A stretch of 50,496 bases of DNA from CAG-411 sp045124315 (GTDB lineage: Bacteria; Bacillota; Clostridia; Lachnospirales; Lachnospiraceae). Positions 8,858 through 19,000 of the stretch are shown piece by piece. A program made the translations under genes and the position numbers. Location of the stretch: NCBI GenBank assembly GCA_045124315.1, contig JBGVLO010000130.1, positions 1 through 50,496 on the forward strand, written 5' to 3'. The notes beneath the pieces were generated by a model that was not told the DNA's origin, did no database searches, and saw only the letters and a program-made list of their open reading frames with translations. The first letter of the stretch is position 1; every line of letters starts with the position of its first letter.

Positions 8858-9868
8858 TTATTTGTCTATTTCTGGTTCGAAAATTTGTATGTCTGTAGGG
8901 GTATCATGTTTTGCATAATAGTAGGTATCTTTGTTAAATTCACGGAAGAAGATATAATTTCCAGTTGTATGAATGGCTGTGAAATTCCCTTTTTTCATAC
9001 AGATTACTTCGTTTCGCTTTACGTTCATCTGGTAAATACCATTATCTGTTCCATTGTCAATCTGGTAGTAAAGATAGCGACCATCCAGGCTGGTGTTATA
9101 AGTGCTGGTAGGTTCCTCTACTAGAACAGAAATTTCTTCTGTATCCAAAGGCATGTAGCAAAGGGCATGATCCTGTTTTAAATCTAAAAAGAAAAGATTG
9201 CCGCCACTTTCGGTAAGGAATGCAAAATTTCCCTCTTTTAGTACCAGGTTTTCTTCTGTGCTAAGATTCTTAGTATGAATATTATGCTCTTTGTTTGTCC
9301 CTACATAGTATAAAATATTATCTGTAACCACATAGGGAAGGATTGGGTCTTGGAAAAGAAGCTGTTCGTTGGACTTATCAATATCGATTTTCGAAACTCC
9401 AATACCACTATCGGTATTATGTTGAAAATATAGGGTATTTCCATACAAACTAATGCTATTAACCACTTTGTCATATATTGTTTTTGTATTTTTTCCACTC
9501 TTATCAATTCGGTAAAGTCCAGTTTGGGAAACTTGAAATACATTATCGTTGTCTTGTACTTGATTTTGATTATGTCTTCCGTAAAAAATATATTTTCCTG
9601 CTGCGTTGATGTTTGTAGGCGTATCCTCAGATAACTTTGTAAAAATAGACAGTGTATTGTCCATTAAGTAAAGTCTTCCTTCGTCTTTGGGATTACTAAA
9701 ATAGATGTGTCCGTCATTTTCGCAGAACAGACCGCCGTTTAACAGGTTTCCACTGGTGTTTCCTACAGTGTTTGCGTCGTTGTATACTGTCTTTTTGGAA
9801 CGATAAGACAAGAGCACAAGTGCAACGATAGCCAATATAGCTAATATAGTTAGTAGGTTTTTTTTCAT
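8858..9868 (-). CDS. Membrane-anchored beta-propeller protein (DUF5050-like)
   Basis: A 336-residue protein with one N-terminal membrane segment (NLLTILAILAIVALVLLSY, residues about 4-22) and an extracytoplasmic remainder. The remainder is built from repeated blocks such as GGLFCENDGHIYFSN, GKYIFYGRHN, GNTLYFQHN, DNILYYVGT, GRYLYYQIDN and GNYIFFREF, spaced roughly 40-45 residues. This is the DUF5050-type six- or seven-bladed propeller pattern common in Clostridia, with no enzymatic motif. Start at 9868 follows GGGGG by 7 bases; an upstream ATG at 9883 would place the ribosome site inside the gene. It is the only minus-strand gene in the first 45 kb. Its ligand is unknown. Confidence 0.8.
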   Translation of the reverse strand: MKKNLLTILAILAIVALVLLSYRSKKTVYNDANTVGNTSGNLLNGGLFCENDGHIYFSNPKDEGRLYLMDNTLSIFTKLSEDTPTNINAAGKYIFYGRHNQNQVQDNDNVFQVSQTGLYRIDKSGKNTKTIYDKVVNSISLYGNTLYFQHNTDSGIGVSKIDIDKSNEQLLFQDPILPYVVTDNILYYVGTNKEHNIHTKNLSTEENLVLKEGNFAFLTESGGNLFFLDLKQDHALCYMPLDTEEISVLVEEPTSTYNTSLDGRYLYYQIDNGTDNGIYQMNVKRNEVICMKKGNFTAIHTTGNYIFFREFNKDTYYYAKHDTPTDIQIFEPEIDK

Positions 9869-9983
9869 TATAATCCCCCTCATCGTTTTGTCTTTTTAAA
9901 ATTTCTAATATACATATTATAAATAGTTCACCATGAGATTGCAAGGAAAGGATTGAGGAGAGGGAGGAGAGGGGCCAGTAAAA

Positions 9984-10012
9984 TTTTGATGAAAAAAATG
10001 GAAAAATATGAT
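9984..10012 (+). promoter_or_regulatory. Possible promoter for pheA
   Basis: TTTTGA (9984-9989), 17-base spacer, TATGAT (10007-10012), about 70 bases before pheA. The -35 box is poor and a second TATGAT at 10015-10020 competes, so the exact element is uncertain. Divergent transcription from the minus-strand propeller gene makes a promoter in this gap likely. Confidence 0.4.
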
Positions 10013-10083
10013 ACTATGATTGGTGGACAGATGTAAAATGCTTTAGAAAGGAAACGGGGGAGTACACCCTTTGGAATTGAGAT

Positions 10084-11208
10084 ATGGATTTACAGTTAAT
10101 TAGAAAAGAAATCGATAAGATTGATAAGGAATTAATGCGATTGTTTGAAGAAAGAATGAAGCTTACTTATGAAGTGGCAGCATTTAAAATTGAAACAGGG
10201 AAGCCGGTATATGACAAAGAACGAGAAGATTCGAAATTAGATGCATTGGCAGCTATGACAGAGGATGAATTTAATAAGCAGGCAGTTCGTGAGTTGTTTA
10301 CCCAAATTATGTCCATTAGCAGAAAGAAACAGTATGGCCTTGTGAAACAGGAATCGGATTTGAATGGTGGGCTAAAACCTATGGATGAGTTGCCTTATGG
10401 AAATAAGAAGGTGGCATGTTTTGGGGCGAGAGGTAGCTACACGGAACAGGCTATGATTGATTTCTTTGGAGAGGAAGTGGAGGGCACCTACAAGAACACA
10501 TTTCAGGGAGTATTAGAAGCGTTGGATGCTGGTGAAGTGGAATACGGAGTATTGCCAATTGAAAATTCTTCTACAGGAGGAATCAATGATATTTATGATC
10601 TGTTAGTAAAGAGTCATGCATGTATTATTGGAGAGCGGGAAGTAAAAGTGGATCAGGCTTTGATCGGAATGAAAGGTGCAAGCTTGGATCAGATAACAAA
10701 AGTATACTCCCACCAGCAGGGGATCTTACAGTGCGTTCCGTTTTTGGAACAATATCCAAACATGCAGCCTGAGGAGTTTGAAAGTACTTCTGCCAGTGTA
10801 GAGAAAGTTGCAAAGGATCAGGATATTACCCATGCAGCAATTGGAAGTGAGAGAGCTGCTAAATTATATGGATTGGAAGTTTTGCAAAGGTGTATCAATC
10901 AGCAGAGCAATAATAGTACCAGATTTATTATTATTACAAATCAAAAGGTGTTTTACACCAAGGGTAAGAAAGTGAGCATTTGCTTTGAAGTGAAGCATGA
11001 AAGCGGTACACTATATGAAACCTTATCGAATTTTAAGTTTAACCAATTGAATTTGACACAGATTGAATCAAGGCCAATTGAAAATAAGAAATGGGAATAC
11101 CGTTTCTTTGTAGAATTTGAGGGGAACCTAGAAGATGCGGGAGTACAGAATGCATTGCGAGGCATCCGACAGGAGGCAATTTCATTCTATATGTTTGGTT
11201 GCTTTTAA
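10084..11208 (+). CDS. pheA: Bifunctional chorismate mutase / prephenate dehydratase
   Basis: A 374-residue fused enzyme that turns chorismate into prephenate and then phenylpyruvate in phenylalanine synthesis. An AroQ-type mutase domain (residues about 1-90: LIRKEIDKIDKELMRLFEER, then KxxxGKPVYDKxRE) is followed by the dehydratase domain. The dehydratase begins VACFGARGSYTEQA and has the TRFIIIT segment near residue 280. A C-terminal ACT domain holds the ESRP motif near residue 325, which is the known phenylalanine-binding site for feedback inhibition. Full length. The ribosome site just before the ATG is weak; GGGGGAG lies about 25 bases away. No trp/phe leader-peptide attenuator was recognised. 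Confidence 0.96.
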   Translation: MDLQLIRKEIDKIDKELMRLFEERMKLTYEVAAFKIETGKPVYDKEREDSKLDALAAMTEDEFNKQAVRELFTQIMSISRKKQYGLVKQESDLNGGLKPMDELPYGNKKVACFGARGSYTEQAMIDFFGEEVEGTYKNTFQGVLEALDAGEVEYGVLPIENSSTGGINDIYDLLVKSHACIIGEREVKVDQALIGMKGASLDQITKVYSHQQGILQCVPFLEQYPNMQPEEFESTSASVEKVAKDQDITHAAIGSERAAKLYGLEVLQRCINQQSNNSTRFIIITNQKVFYTKGKKVSICFEVKHESGTLYETLSNFKFNQLNLTQIESRPIENKKWEYRFFVEFEGNLEDAGVQNALRGIRQEAISFYMFGCF

Positions 11209-11367
11209 ATCATTTGCACACAATTCTTTCAAAAGTGCTTCACAAAATGCACATACTTTTTGGTTACAATCTCAACTGTAAGATGAAAAATAGCTTACAG
11301 AACAATTACAATAAAAAGACAGAGAAAGAAAAATGAGTGTTGAAACCAAAGAAAGGGGTAATTTTTT

Positions 11368-12648
11368 ATGAAGGAAAAGAAAGAAAATATTTTTGAAACT
11401 ATGGACGGGCAGGACGTAGAGAAGAAGACTGGAAAAAAGAAGAAAAAAAAGATGGCGGGAGTTTTGGTGGCAGCTCTTTGTACGGGAGCTTTAGCAGGAG
11501 GTGCATTTTCCGGTGCACAGATTTTTGTGCAAAAGTCTTATGAGAAGGCGGCGCAGGAACAGGCAGCACTGGAGGAAGCGGTAAAGGCAACCAGTGTTTC
11601 TAGCGTGAGTGGAACCGACGTATCTTCCATTGTACAAAATGTTATGCCGGCAATTGTTGCAATTGACACAACCACAACAGAACAGATGCAGGTGTTTGGG
11701 CAAATTTACTCGGAAGAGTCCAGTGGAAGTGGTTCCGGAATTATTATTGGTGAGAATGACGAACAGTTGCTGGTAGTGACCAATAACCACGTAATAGCAG
11801 GTGATAACGTATCTGTTAAAGTTACATTTGCAGATGAAAGTACAGCAGATGCAGTGGTAAAAGGAGCGGACAATTCCTCTGATTTGGCGGTGATTGCCAT
11901 AGATAAATCTACATTGACAGAAGAAACGAAGAGTGCAATTAAAATTGCTACATTAGGGGATTCTACACAGACCCAGGTTGGAGATATGGCTATTGCCATT
12001 GGTAATGCATTGGGATATGGACAGTCCGTAACTGTGGGTTATGTCAGTGCGAAAGATAGAGAAATTGCAGTGGAAGATTCTTCTTCTATGTCATTATTAC
12101 AGACAGATGCAGCTATCAACCCTGGAAATAGTGGAGGGGCTTTGTTAAATGCAAATGGGGAAGTGATCGGAATCAATTCTGCAAAATTCTCATCAGAAGA
12201 GGTAGAAGGTATGGGCTATGCAATCCCTATTTCATCAGCAGTTCCGATTATCAATGAGTTGATGAATCGTGAGCAGTTAGCAATCTCTGAGCAGGCAAGT
12301 CTTGGAATTATGGGTAAGGATATTTTGGAAGATGCGTCTGAGATGTATCATATGCCAGTGGGGGTATATGTTCAGCAGGTAGTGGAAGGTTCGGCAGCTG
12401 AGAAGGCTGGGATCGTAGAAGGAAATATTATCACAGGGATCAATGAACGTACCATTTCAAGTATTGAGGAACTGCAAGATATTCTTACTTACACAAAAGC
12501 TGGGACCAAGGTGACCATTACCATCCAGGAATTGAAGGATGGAGAATATACTGAGAAAGAAATAGAGGTAACACTGGGAAGTAAATCGGATCTGGATTCC
12601 AATACACAGGAACAGCAGACATTGCCACTCAATCCTTTTGGAAGATAA
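11368..12648 (+). CDS. htrA: HtrA/DegP-type membrane-anchored serine protease
   Basis: A 426-residue trypsin-fold protease that handles misfolded proteins outside the membrane. A Lys-rich cytosolic N-terminus precedes one membrane segment (residues about 31-50). The catalytic triad is visible: His141 (NNHVIAG), Asp172 (SSDLAVIAI) and Ser255 (GNSGGALL). One PDZ domain follows (residues about 310-405, with GSAAEKAGIVEGNIITGI). Length and order match Firmicutes HtrA proteins. AAAGGGG precedes the ATG by about 10 bases. A small inverted repeat (TGTAAG/CTTACA) lies upstream near 11276-11298. Whether it answers to a CssRS-like stress system cannot be told, and no such genes are present here. Confidence 0.93.
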   Translation: MKEKKENIFETMDGQDVEKKTGKKKKKKMAGVLVAALCTGALAGGAFSGAQIFVQKSYEKAAQEQAALEEAVKATSVSSVSGTDVSSIVQNVMPAIVAIDTTTTEQMQVFGQIYSEESSGSGSGIIIGENDEQLLVVTNNHVIAGDNVSVKVTFADESTADAVVKGADNSSDLAVIAIDKSTLTEETKSAIKIATLGDSTQTQVGDMAIAIGNALGYGQSVTVGYVSAKDREIAVEDSSSMSLLQTDAAINPGNSGGALLNANGEVIGINSAKFSSEEVEGMGYAIPISSAVPIINELMNREQLAISEQASLGIMGKDILEDASEMYHMPVGVYVQQVVEGSAAEKAGIVEGNIITGINERTISSIEELQDILTYTKAGTKVTITIQELKDGEYTEKEIEVTLGSKSDLDSNTQEQQTLPLNPFGR

Positions 12649-12704
12649 AGGCGCAAATGAATTTAAAATTGACAGTAACAAAAGAATAAGATAGAATAGC
12701 AAGA

Positions 12705-12742
12705 GAAGTTTGTTCAGGCGGAACAGGCTTCTTTTGTGTTTT
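12705..12742 (+). terminator. Terminator after htrA
   Basis: A hairpin with GAAG..TGTTC pairing with GAACA..CTTC (two unpaired bases on each arm), 5-base loop, then TTTTGTGTTTT. It lies about 57 bases after the htrA stop. Confidence 0.7.
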
Positions 12743-12868
12743 GTGAAGAAATGGTATTGAAAACTACATAAAACAGATATGCTTATACGGATCTTGTATC
12801 AACTGAAAAGGTACCAACGAAAGTTAGTGAATAGATGGAAAAATCAAAGTGAGAAATGAGGTAGAGCC

Positions 12869-13726
12869 ATGAGTAAAATTGCAATTGCAACAGACAGTAA
12901 TAGTGGAATTACACAATCAGAAGGAAAAGAAATGGGAATATCTGTTATTCCTATGCCTTTCTTAATTGATGACAAAGAATATTATGAAGACATAACATTG
13001 GATCAGGATGGTTTTTATGAGATGTTAAAAGGGAATGCGTCTGTGTCCACTTCTCAGCCATCTATTGAGAGCCTAACAAATACATGGAATGAAATATTAG
13101 AATCTTCAGACGAGATTATTTACATTCCTATGTCCAGTGGATTAAGTGGCAGTTGCCAGACTGCAAAAATGCTGGCAGAGGATTATGATGGGAAGGTTCA
13201 TGTAATTGATAACCAAAGAATTTCAGTGACTCAGAAAAATGCAGTGCAGGATGCTTTGCGATTGAGAGAAGCTGGAAAATCAGCCCAGGAGATTTGTAAG
13301 GCCTTAATGGATACAAAATTAGATGCCAGTATTTATATTATGGTGGATACTTTGAAGTATCTACGTAAAGGTGGAAGATTGACACCTGCAGTAGCAGCTC
13401 TTGGTACTATTTTGCGTATTAAGCCGGTTTTGCAGATACAGGGAGAAAAACTAGATACTTATGCTAAGGCGAGAACTTCCAAGCAGGGGGTGAGCATTAT
13501 GTTAGAAGCTGTGAAGAAGGATATGGAACAACGCTTTGGAGGAAATCCGGAACAGGTATATTTTAATATTGCTCATACCCAGAATGAGCAGGGGGCAATT
13601 GAATTGAAAGCTGCGTTGCGGGAGATGTATCCTGGAATTGGAGTAATGATCAATCCATTGTCGTTAAGTGTTTCCTGTCATATTGGACCAGGGGCATTGG
13701 CAGTTGCCTTGGCAAAGAAAGTATAA
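12869..13726 (+). CDS. DegV family fatty-acid-binding protein
   Basis: A 285-residue DegV-fold protein. Members bind a fatty acid between two domains; some (FakB) present it to a kinase for incorporation into phospholipid. Family landmarks are the start KIAIATDSNSGIT, the STSQPS segment near residue 58, and the loop MSSGLSGSCQTA near 87 that coordinates the carboxylate. Later come the VDTLKYLRKGGRL segment near 155 and the C-terminal HIGPGALAVA. Full length. No FakA partner is next to it, so a role as FakB is only possible. The next promoter begins about 80 bases downstream. Confidence 0.92.
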   Translation: MSKIAIATDSNSGITQSEGKEMGISVIPMPFLIDDKEYYEDITLDQDGFYEMLKGNASVSTSQPSIESLTNTWNEILESSDEIIYIPMSSGLSGSCQTAKMLAEDYDGKVHVIDNQRISVTQKNAVQDALRLREAGKSAQEICKALMDTKLDASIYIMVDTLKYLRKGGRLTPAVAALGTILRIKPVLQIQGEKLDTYAKARTSKQGVSIMLEAVKKDMEQRFGGNPEQVYFNIAHTQNEQGAIELKAALREMYPGIGVMINPLSLSVSCHIGPGALAVALAKKV

Positions 13727-14026
13727 CATTTGTATGGCATTGCGCACAAAAAAAGATGGAATAAGTTGTGTAATGTGTCAAAGTTTACTAGTGGATGTTA
13801 AAAGAATGTTGATTTTGTTACAAAATTATTATAGAATATAAACTAGAAATAAAGAATGTGGTATCGGGTTTGACGAATTATGTTGTGTTTATACTATGGA
13901 TGAGGAAGCGGAAATTTAGCTTAACATCTGAGTTTACATATTCATACAACTGTTGAGGATCAGGTGCCAGAATTATTTATGAAAAATGATAGAATTATGG
14001 TATGTAAAGGACAAGGAGGAAAAACA
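13727..14026 (+). promoter_or_regulatory. Promoter region of the starch-binding protein gene, with a dyad in the spacer
   Basis: This 300-base gap contains no gene. A promoter is visible: -35 TTGATT (13809-13814), 17-base spacer, -10 TAGAAT (13832-13837). The spacer contains the dyad ATTTTGTTACAAAAT (13812-13826), which closely resembles one in the promoter of the second pullulanase gene (at 19312). A repressor bound there would block RNA polymerase, so I infer an operator. A leader of about 180 bases follows, ending in AAGGAGG (14013-14019) before GTG 14027. Confidence 0.6.
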
Positions 14027-15814
14027 GTGAGAAAGAATAGGAAGAAGTTGTTATGTAGTGCATTGGCACTTACTTTGGCAATGACCAGTACGTTTAGTAC
14101 CGTTCCTGTTTCGTTAGCAGAGGCAGTGGAGATTACACAGGATGCCAGTCAGTTGAAGGCAGACGAGGTTATTAAGATTCATGCTAAGGGTGAGAATTTA
14201 AGAATTCATGCATGGAGTTCTGCGGGACCTGTCTATGGCGATTGGAAAGATTCTCCAGCTATGGATGCAGACCCTGTGATGGGAAGTGGCTGGTATTACA
14301 AGGAACTTCCAGGAGATTGTACAGGTTTTCTTATTTTAGATTCTAACTTGGGGAAAATTACACCGAATGATGTGATAGACAAAGTAGCTGGTAAGGAATA
14401 CTGGTTTGACAATGGTTCTTGGTCAGATACCAATCCAAATGGTGGGTCAACAGGCTCAGGAACTACGGAAACGACGCCAGCACCAACACCAACATCAGGT
14501 AATTCCGGAACTGTTCAGGAGACACCGGCACCTGCAGGTAAGGTCGTAATCAATAAGGTGACACCTGCAGATAAGGAACAGATTAAAGCTGGTGTGTCAC
14601 AGACCATCACAGTGGATGCAACCAGTACAGCCAGTGAAGATGGTATGATGTTCTATAAGTATGAGATTAAGTTTAATGGACAGTATGTGGGAGATCATTA
14701 TTTCTCAAAATACAATACATGGACATTCCAGGCCGATCAGGTTGGAACTTACAATGTAAAGATTTCCGTACAGGCGCATGATGAGGACAATACAACTACA
14801 GTAGCAGAGTATACCTATGAGGCAGTTGAGAATGGTGGAACAGAGTATACAGCACCACCTACCCAGCCTCCTTATCCAGGCGGTCAGCCGGACGATCCGA
14901 ATAACAATAACAATGGTGGAAACAGCCAAGTAACCAGCGCACCAACAGATAATGGAAATAACAATAACAACAATGGTGGAAACAACAATAACAATGGTGG
15001 AAACAGCCAAGTAACCAGTGAACCAACAGACAATGGCAATAACAATGGTGGAAACAGCCAAGTGACTAGTGCACCAACAGATAATGGCAATAACAACAAT
15101 GGTGGAAACAACAATAACAATGGCGGCAACAATACCGCAACCAATGCTCCTGGAAATGGAATCACAAATGGTGAAGCAGGTGGAAATACCACACCGGCAC
15201 CAAGTGTAAATCCAAGTGCGAATCCAAGCGCGAATCCAAGCGCTACTCCAATTGCCAGTGCAAAACCATCCACTATGGGCGATTTGGAAATTTCAAGTTT
15301 TACAGCTAGTGTGGCATCTCCACAGAAGGTTGGAAGCACAATTACTTTAGAGGCGACAGCAGCAGGTGGAACCGCTCCTTACACTTATGAGTTCTATTGC
15401 GTGACAGGTGGAAAAACAACAGTGATCCAGGCAAATAGTGATAATAGTGTATGTAGATGGAAACCAACTAAGGCAGGAAAGTATACAGTTGGTGTTAAGG
15501 TTACTGATAAAGACAATGTAACAGAGAAGGCAGTTTTGGCAGAGACATATGTGATTAAGGGATTGTCCATTTCAGGATGCTCCGTTAAGAAGAAGGGTTC
15601 CGCTTATAAGATTACAGCAAAAACTTCCGGTGCGTCTGGAAAGGTATCTTATCAGTTTACGGTTAAGAAGGGAAGTAAGATTGTGAGAAAGACTGGATTT
15701 AAGTCATCTTCAACCCTATCATGCAAGTTGAAAGCAGGTAAGTATAAAGTTAAGGTTACTGTAAAGGATCAGAGTTCAAAGGTATCTAAGACATATAATT
15801 TTACAGCAAAATAA
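14027..15814 (+). CDS. Secreted starch-binding protein with Ig-like modules and Asn/Gly-rich linker
   Basis: A 595-residue secreted protein. Signal peptide about residues 1-32 (hydrophobic core ALALTLAMTSTFSTVPV, likely cut after AEA). Residues about 40-135 look like a starch-binding module of the CBM25/26 kind (IHAWSSAGPVYGDW, the Trp-rich stretch SGWYYKEL, and YWFDNGSWSD). A PKD/Ig-like domain follows (about 170-265), then a low-complexity Asn/Gly/Thr/Pro linker (about 290-405), then two C-terminal Ig-like modules. The last of these is Lys-rich (about 515-595). No catalytic domain, no LPXTG. I infer that it captures starch at the cell surface for the pullulanases downstream. GTG 14027 is favoured over ATG 13964 by the ribosome site and the signal peptide. 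Confidence 0.8.
   Translation: MRKNRKKLLCSALALTLAMTSTFSTVPVSLAEAVEITQDASQLKADEVIKIHAKGENLRIHAWSSAGPVYGDWKDSPAMDADPVMGSGWYYKELPGDCTGFLILDSNLGKITPNDVIDKVAGKEYWFDNGSWSDTNPNGGSTGSGTTETTPAPTPTSGNSGTVQETPAPAGKVVINKVTPADKEQIKAGVSQTITVDATSTASEDGMMFYKYEIKFNGQYVGDHYFSKYNTWTFQADQVGTYNVKISVQAHDEDNTTTVAEYTYEAVENGGTEYTAPPTQPPYPGGQPDDPNNNNNGGNSQVTSAPTDNGNNNNNNGGNNNNNGGNSQVTSEPTDNGNNNGGNSQVTSAPTDNGNNNNGGNNNNNGGNNTATNAPGNGITNGEAGGNTTPAPSVNPSANPSANPSATPIASAKPSTMGDLEISSFTASVASPQKVGSTITLEATAAGGTAPYTYEFYCVTGGKTTVIQANSDNSVCRWKPTKAGKYTVGVKVTDKDNVTEKAVLAETYVIKGLSISGCSVKKKGSAYKITAKTSGASGKVSYQFTVKKGSKIVRKTGFKSSSTLSCKLKAGKYKVKVTVKDQSSKVSKTYNFTAK
14912..15130 (+). repeat. In-gene tandem repeats coding the Asn/Gly/Thr linker
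   Basis: Three copies of a unit starting AATGGTGGAAACAGCCAAGT begin near 14912, 14993 and 15043, separated by runs of AAC/AAT and GGTGGA triplets. The protein repeat is QVTSxPTDNG followed by Asn runs and GG. Copy number should vary easily by slippage, changing the spacing between the starch-binding part and the C-terminal modules without a frameshift. Confidence 0.85.
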
Positions 15815-15845
15815 CAGAATTTCGTTCAGAGAACGAAATACGCAG

Positions 15846-15893
15846 AAAAGTCATCATTTTGATGGCTTTTTTGTTTGCCATGAAAATGGCAAA
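15846..15893 (+). terminator. Terminator after the starch-binding gene, with a second hairpin
   Basis: AAAAGTCATC and GATGGCTTTT (one G-T pair) enclose ATTTT and are followed by TTG, forming the terminator at 15846-15873. A second perfect hairpin TTTGCCAT-gaaa-ATGGCAAA follows at 15874-15893. A further dyad ATTTCGTT/AACGAAAT lies before it at about 15820-15839. Confidence 0.8.
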
Positions 15894-15943
15894 GTGCATA
15901 AAAATGGGGACTTATCTTTGTGACTATCTATTGCACAAATTCG

Positions 15944-15972
15944 TTGAAAAACGAAAAAAAATGAGATACAAT
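15944..15972 (+). promoter_or_regulatory. Promoter of the first pullulanase gene
   Basis: -35 TTGAAA (15944-15949), 17-base spacer, -10 TACAAT (15967-15972), about 58 bases before the ATG. The -35 box sits inside a dyad TTCGTT-gaaa-AACGAA (15940-15955), a possible operator of its own. It is different from the TTGTWACAA dyad seen at the two flanking starch genes. Confidence 0.7.
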
Positions 15973-16030
15973 TGAGAATGTGTGAAACTATACATCTATA
16001 TACACGAAACGGAAAGGAGAAAGGTGTAAA

Positions 16031-19000
16031 ATGAAACATGGAGTAGCGAAGCGTGCATTGGGTGTTGTTATGGCCTCTGCAATGGTTGCGACTACGATGG
16101 GAAGCATTCCAGGGGTGGAATGGAAGAGTACCCAGGTAGCCAAGGCCGCAGGAGGCGATGCACTGTATGTAACTAGTACAGATTATTACAATGCAAAATA
16201 TGATGAGGAACATGCATATAATGGCGATGATCTTGGATGTACTTATACCAAAGAAAAAACAACTTTTAAAGTATGGTCTCCAGAGGCAGATAAGATGAAA
16301 CTTACCTTATACGAAACAGGAAGCGACCAGGAAGAAGGCGCCAGGAAGATTGATACAATCGATATGACTAAAGGAGAAAAAGGTGTATGGACATATGAGT
16401 ACCAGGGCGAGGATGATTTAAATGGTACATATTATACCTATCGCGCAGTGATTGATGGAGTGTCTTATGGGGAAACTGCTGATCCATATGCGAAAGCCGT
16501 TGGAGTAAACGGTGATCGTAGTATGGTCGTAGATTTGGATAGTACAGATCCTGATGGTTGGGATCAGGATACTACTAATAGAGAAGAGTCCAGATTGTCT
16601 GAAATTGTAGTATGGGAAGTGCATGTGAGAGACTTTTCCATCGATGCTTCTTCTGGTGTATCAGAGGAGAATCGTGGTAAATTTAAAGCTTTTACAGAGA
16701 AAGATACAACGGTAAATGGGGAAGGAAAGGTCGCAAGCTGTGTGAATTACTTAAAGCAGATGGGCGTAACTCATGTACAGCTTTTGCCGGCTTTTGATTA
16801 TGACGATGTAGATGAAACAAAGGTGACAAATGAAAAGTCAGCTACAAACTATAACTGGGGTTATAATCCTAAGAATTATAACTGCCCAGACGGTTCTTAT
16901 TCAAGCAATCCATATGATGGAAATGTGCGAATCAAAGAAATGAAGGAAATGATCCAGGCATTACACAAAGCGGGCATTAAGGTAATTATGGATGTGGTGT
17001 ATAACCATACTTATGCAACTGCGGATTCTTGCTTTAACAAGATCATGCCAGATTATTATTACAAGTTGACAACTACGTCCGCAGGAAAAGTTGTATACAA
17101 TGACGAGTCCGGATGTGGCAATGCTACCAGATCGGACAGTGCTATGTTTAAAAAGTACATGATGGACTCCTTGGAGTATTGGGTAGATGAATATCATATC
17201 GATGGATTCCGTTTTGACCTAATGGGAATTCATGCATCGGACACTATGAATGCCATTCGTGAAGATTTGGATGAGAAGTTCGGAGAGAATACCATTGTAA
17301 TGTATGGTGAAGGATGGACCGGCGGTGGCTATGAGGAAAATAGTTGCTACAAGACGTATTGCCGTAACTTAGATGATGGCATTGGATATTTCAATGATCA
17401 GATTCGTGATGCCATTAAGGGTGAGACAGGTCCTGAGAAAGTGGGACAGATTGGTTTTGCACAGCAGAATTTCGGATTAACAGATAAGACTACCGATCAT
17501 GAGAAATTCCCAACCAGCGTCTTTGGCGGAATTATGGGATCTGTTGGTAAGAACACAAGTAATTGGTGGATGTGGAGAGCCTATTGGTCGGATACGTCCA
17601 ATCGTGTCATTTCCTATGATTCTTGTCATGATAACATGACAGTTTGGGACAAGTTTGTAGAGAGTTTGAATATCCAGAAGGGCGAAGCGCTTGACTTTAA
17701 TACAACAGACCAGAAGTTAATTAATATGAGTCGAATGACCGCAGGATACTTGTTGACATCTCATGGTGGAACCTTCTTACACGCAGGAGAAGAGTTTGCC
17801 AGAACAAAGGGTGGCGATCACAATAGTTATAAGTCTGGAGATAATGTAAATGCACTTGATTGGAATCGTGTACAGACATATGCCGGTGTGACAAATTACT
17901 ACCAGGGAATGATCGATATTCGTAAGGCATTTAGTGGCTTCCGAAATGTGATTACAGAGAAGAAAGATGGAAAAGTGGTAGAAGAGAACACAGCAACTGG
18001 TTTCTTTAATAATGAAAATGTAGATGGCAGCAACATTACACAGATTGATGAGTTTACAGAGGTTGTACCGGGACCGGATAGTGGAAAAATCCAGTCCACA
18101 GTTAATTCCATTGGCTATTATTTGTCAAATGATAAGAATGGAGAATGGTCTCAGGTAGCAGTATTATTAAATAACACCATGAAAGATAAGATTGCAGTTT
18201 TATCTGCGCAAGATCAGTCTACACAGTGGGTAATCGTATCAGACGGAAAACAGGCTTCTGTTGAAGGTGTTGCTACTACGGAAGGAAATGAAGTGGTGGT
18301 TCCTGCAAAATCAGTAGTAGTGGCGGTTCCAAAGAATACGTTTGATTCGGTTTCTCTCACAGCTACTGGGAAACTTGTAAAAGATTACGATGTTACCAAG
18401 GAAGAAGACCTTGGAGCATCGAAAGAAGAAGAACCAGGAGACAATGAAAATACGGGTGATAACGAGAATACCGGAGATGTGATAGATGACGAAGATAATG
18501 GAAGCTTAACCATTATTCCATATGTAACAACAGCACCAACCGCAACAGTAGCACCAACCGTGGCACCGACCGCAACGGTAGCGCCAACCGCGACGGTAGC
18601 ACCAACCGCAACTGTGGTACCAACTGCAGTGCCATCCACCGTATCAGCAATTCAGATTACGGGCGTTACTATTACACCTGCAGATGGTTTGTTTCCTAAT
18701 CAGCCTATTACTGTGGAGGCAACTGTGACTGGAGGAAATGGAAAGAATACCTATAGCTTCTGTTTCTATAATGGAGCAACTAAGGTAGCTGCCTTCGAGG
18801 ACATTGCGGAGTCGAAGTGTCAGTTTGTTCCGGAAAAAGCAGGCGCGTATACCGTGATTGTAAGCGCAAAAGATTCGGAAGGCAGAACTGCAGAAAGTAC
18901 GCAGTCTTTTACTGTAGCAAAAGAGTTGAAAGCAGTTAGTTTGAAAGCTTCTAAGAAAAAGATTAAAAAAGGAAAGACACTGACATTCACCATGAAGGTA

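Noticed and set aside
14912..15130. CRISPR-like direct repeats
   Set aside because: Units are inside a coding frame, vary in length and are separated by triplet runs rather than unique spacers.
14884..15339. Long minus-strand open frame rich in Leu, Pro and Val
   Set aside because: It is the reverse reading of the Asn/Gly linker repeats of the starch-binding gene; no ribosome site and composition explained by the repeat.
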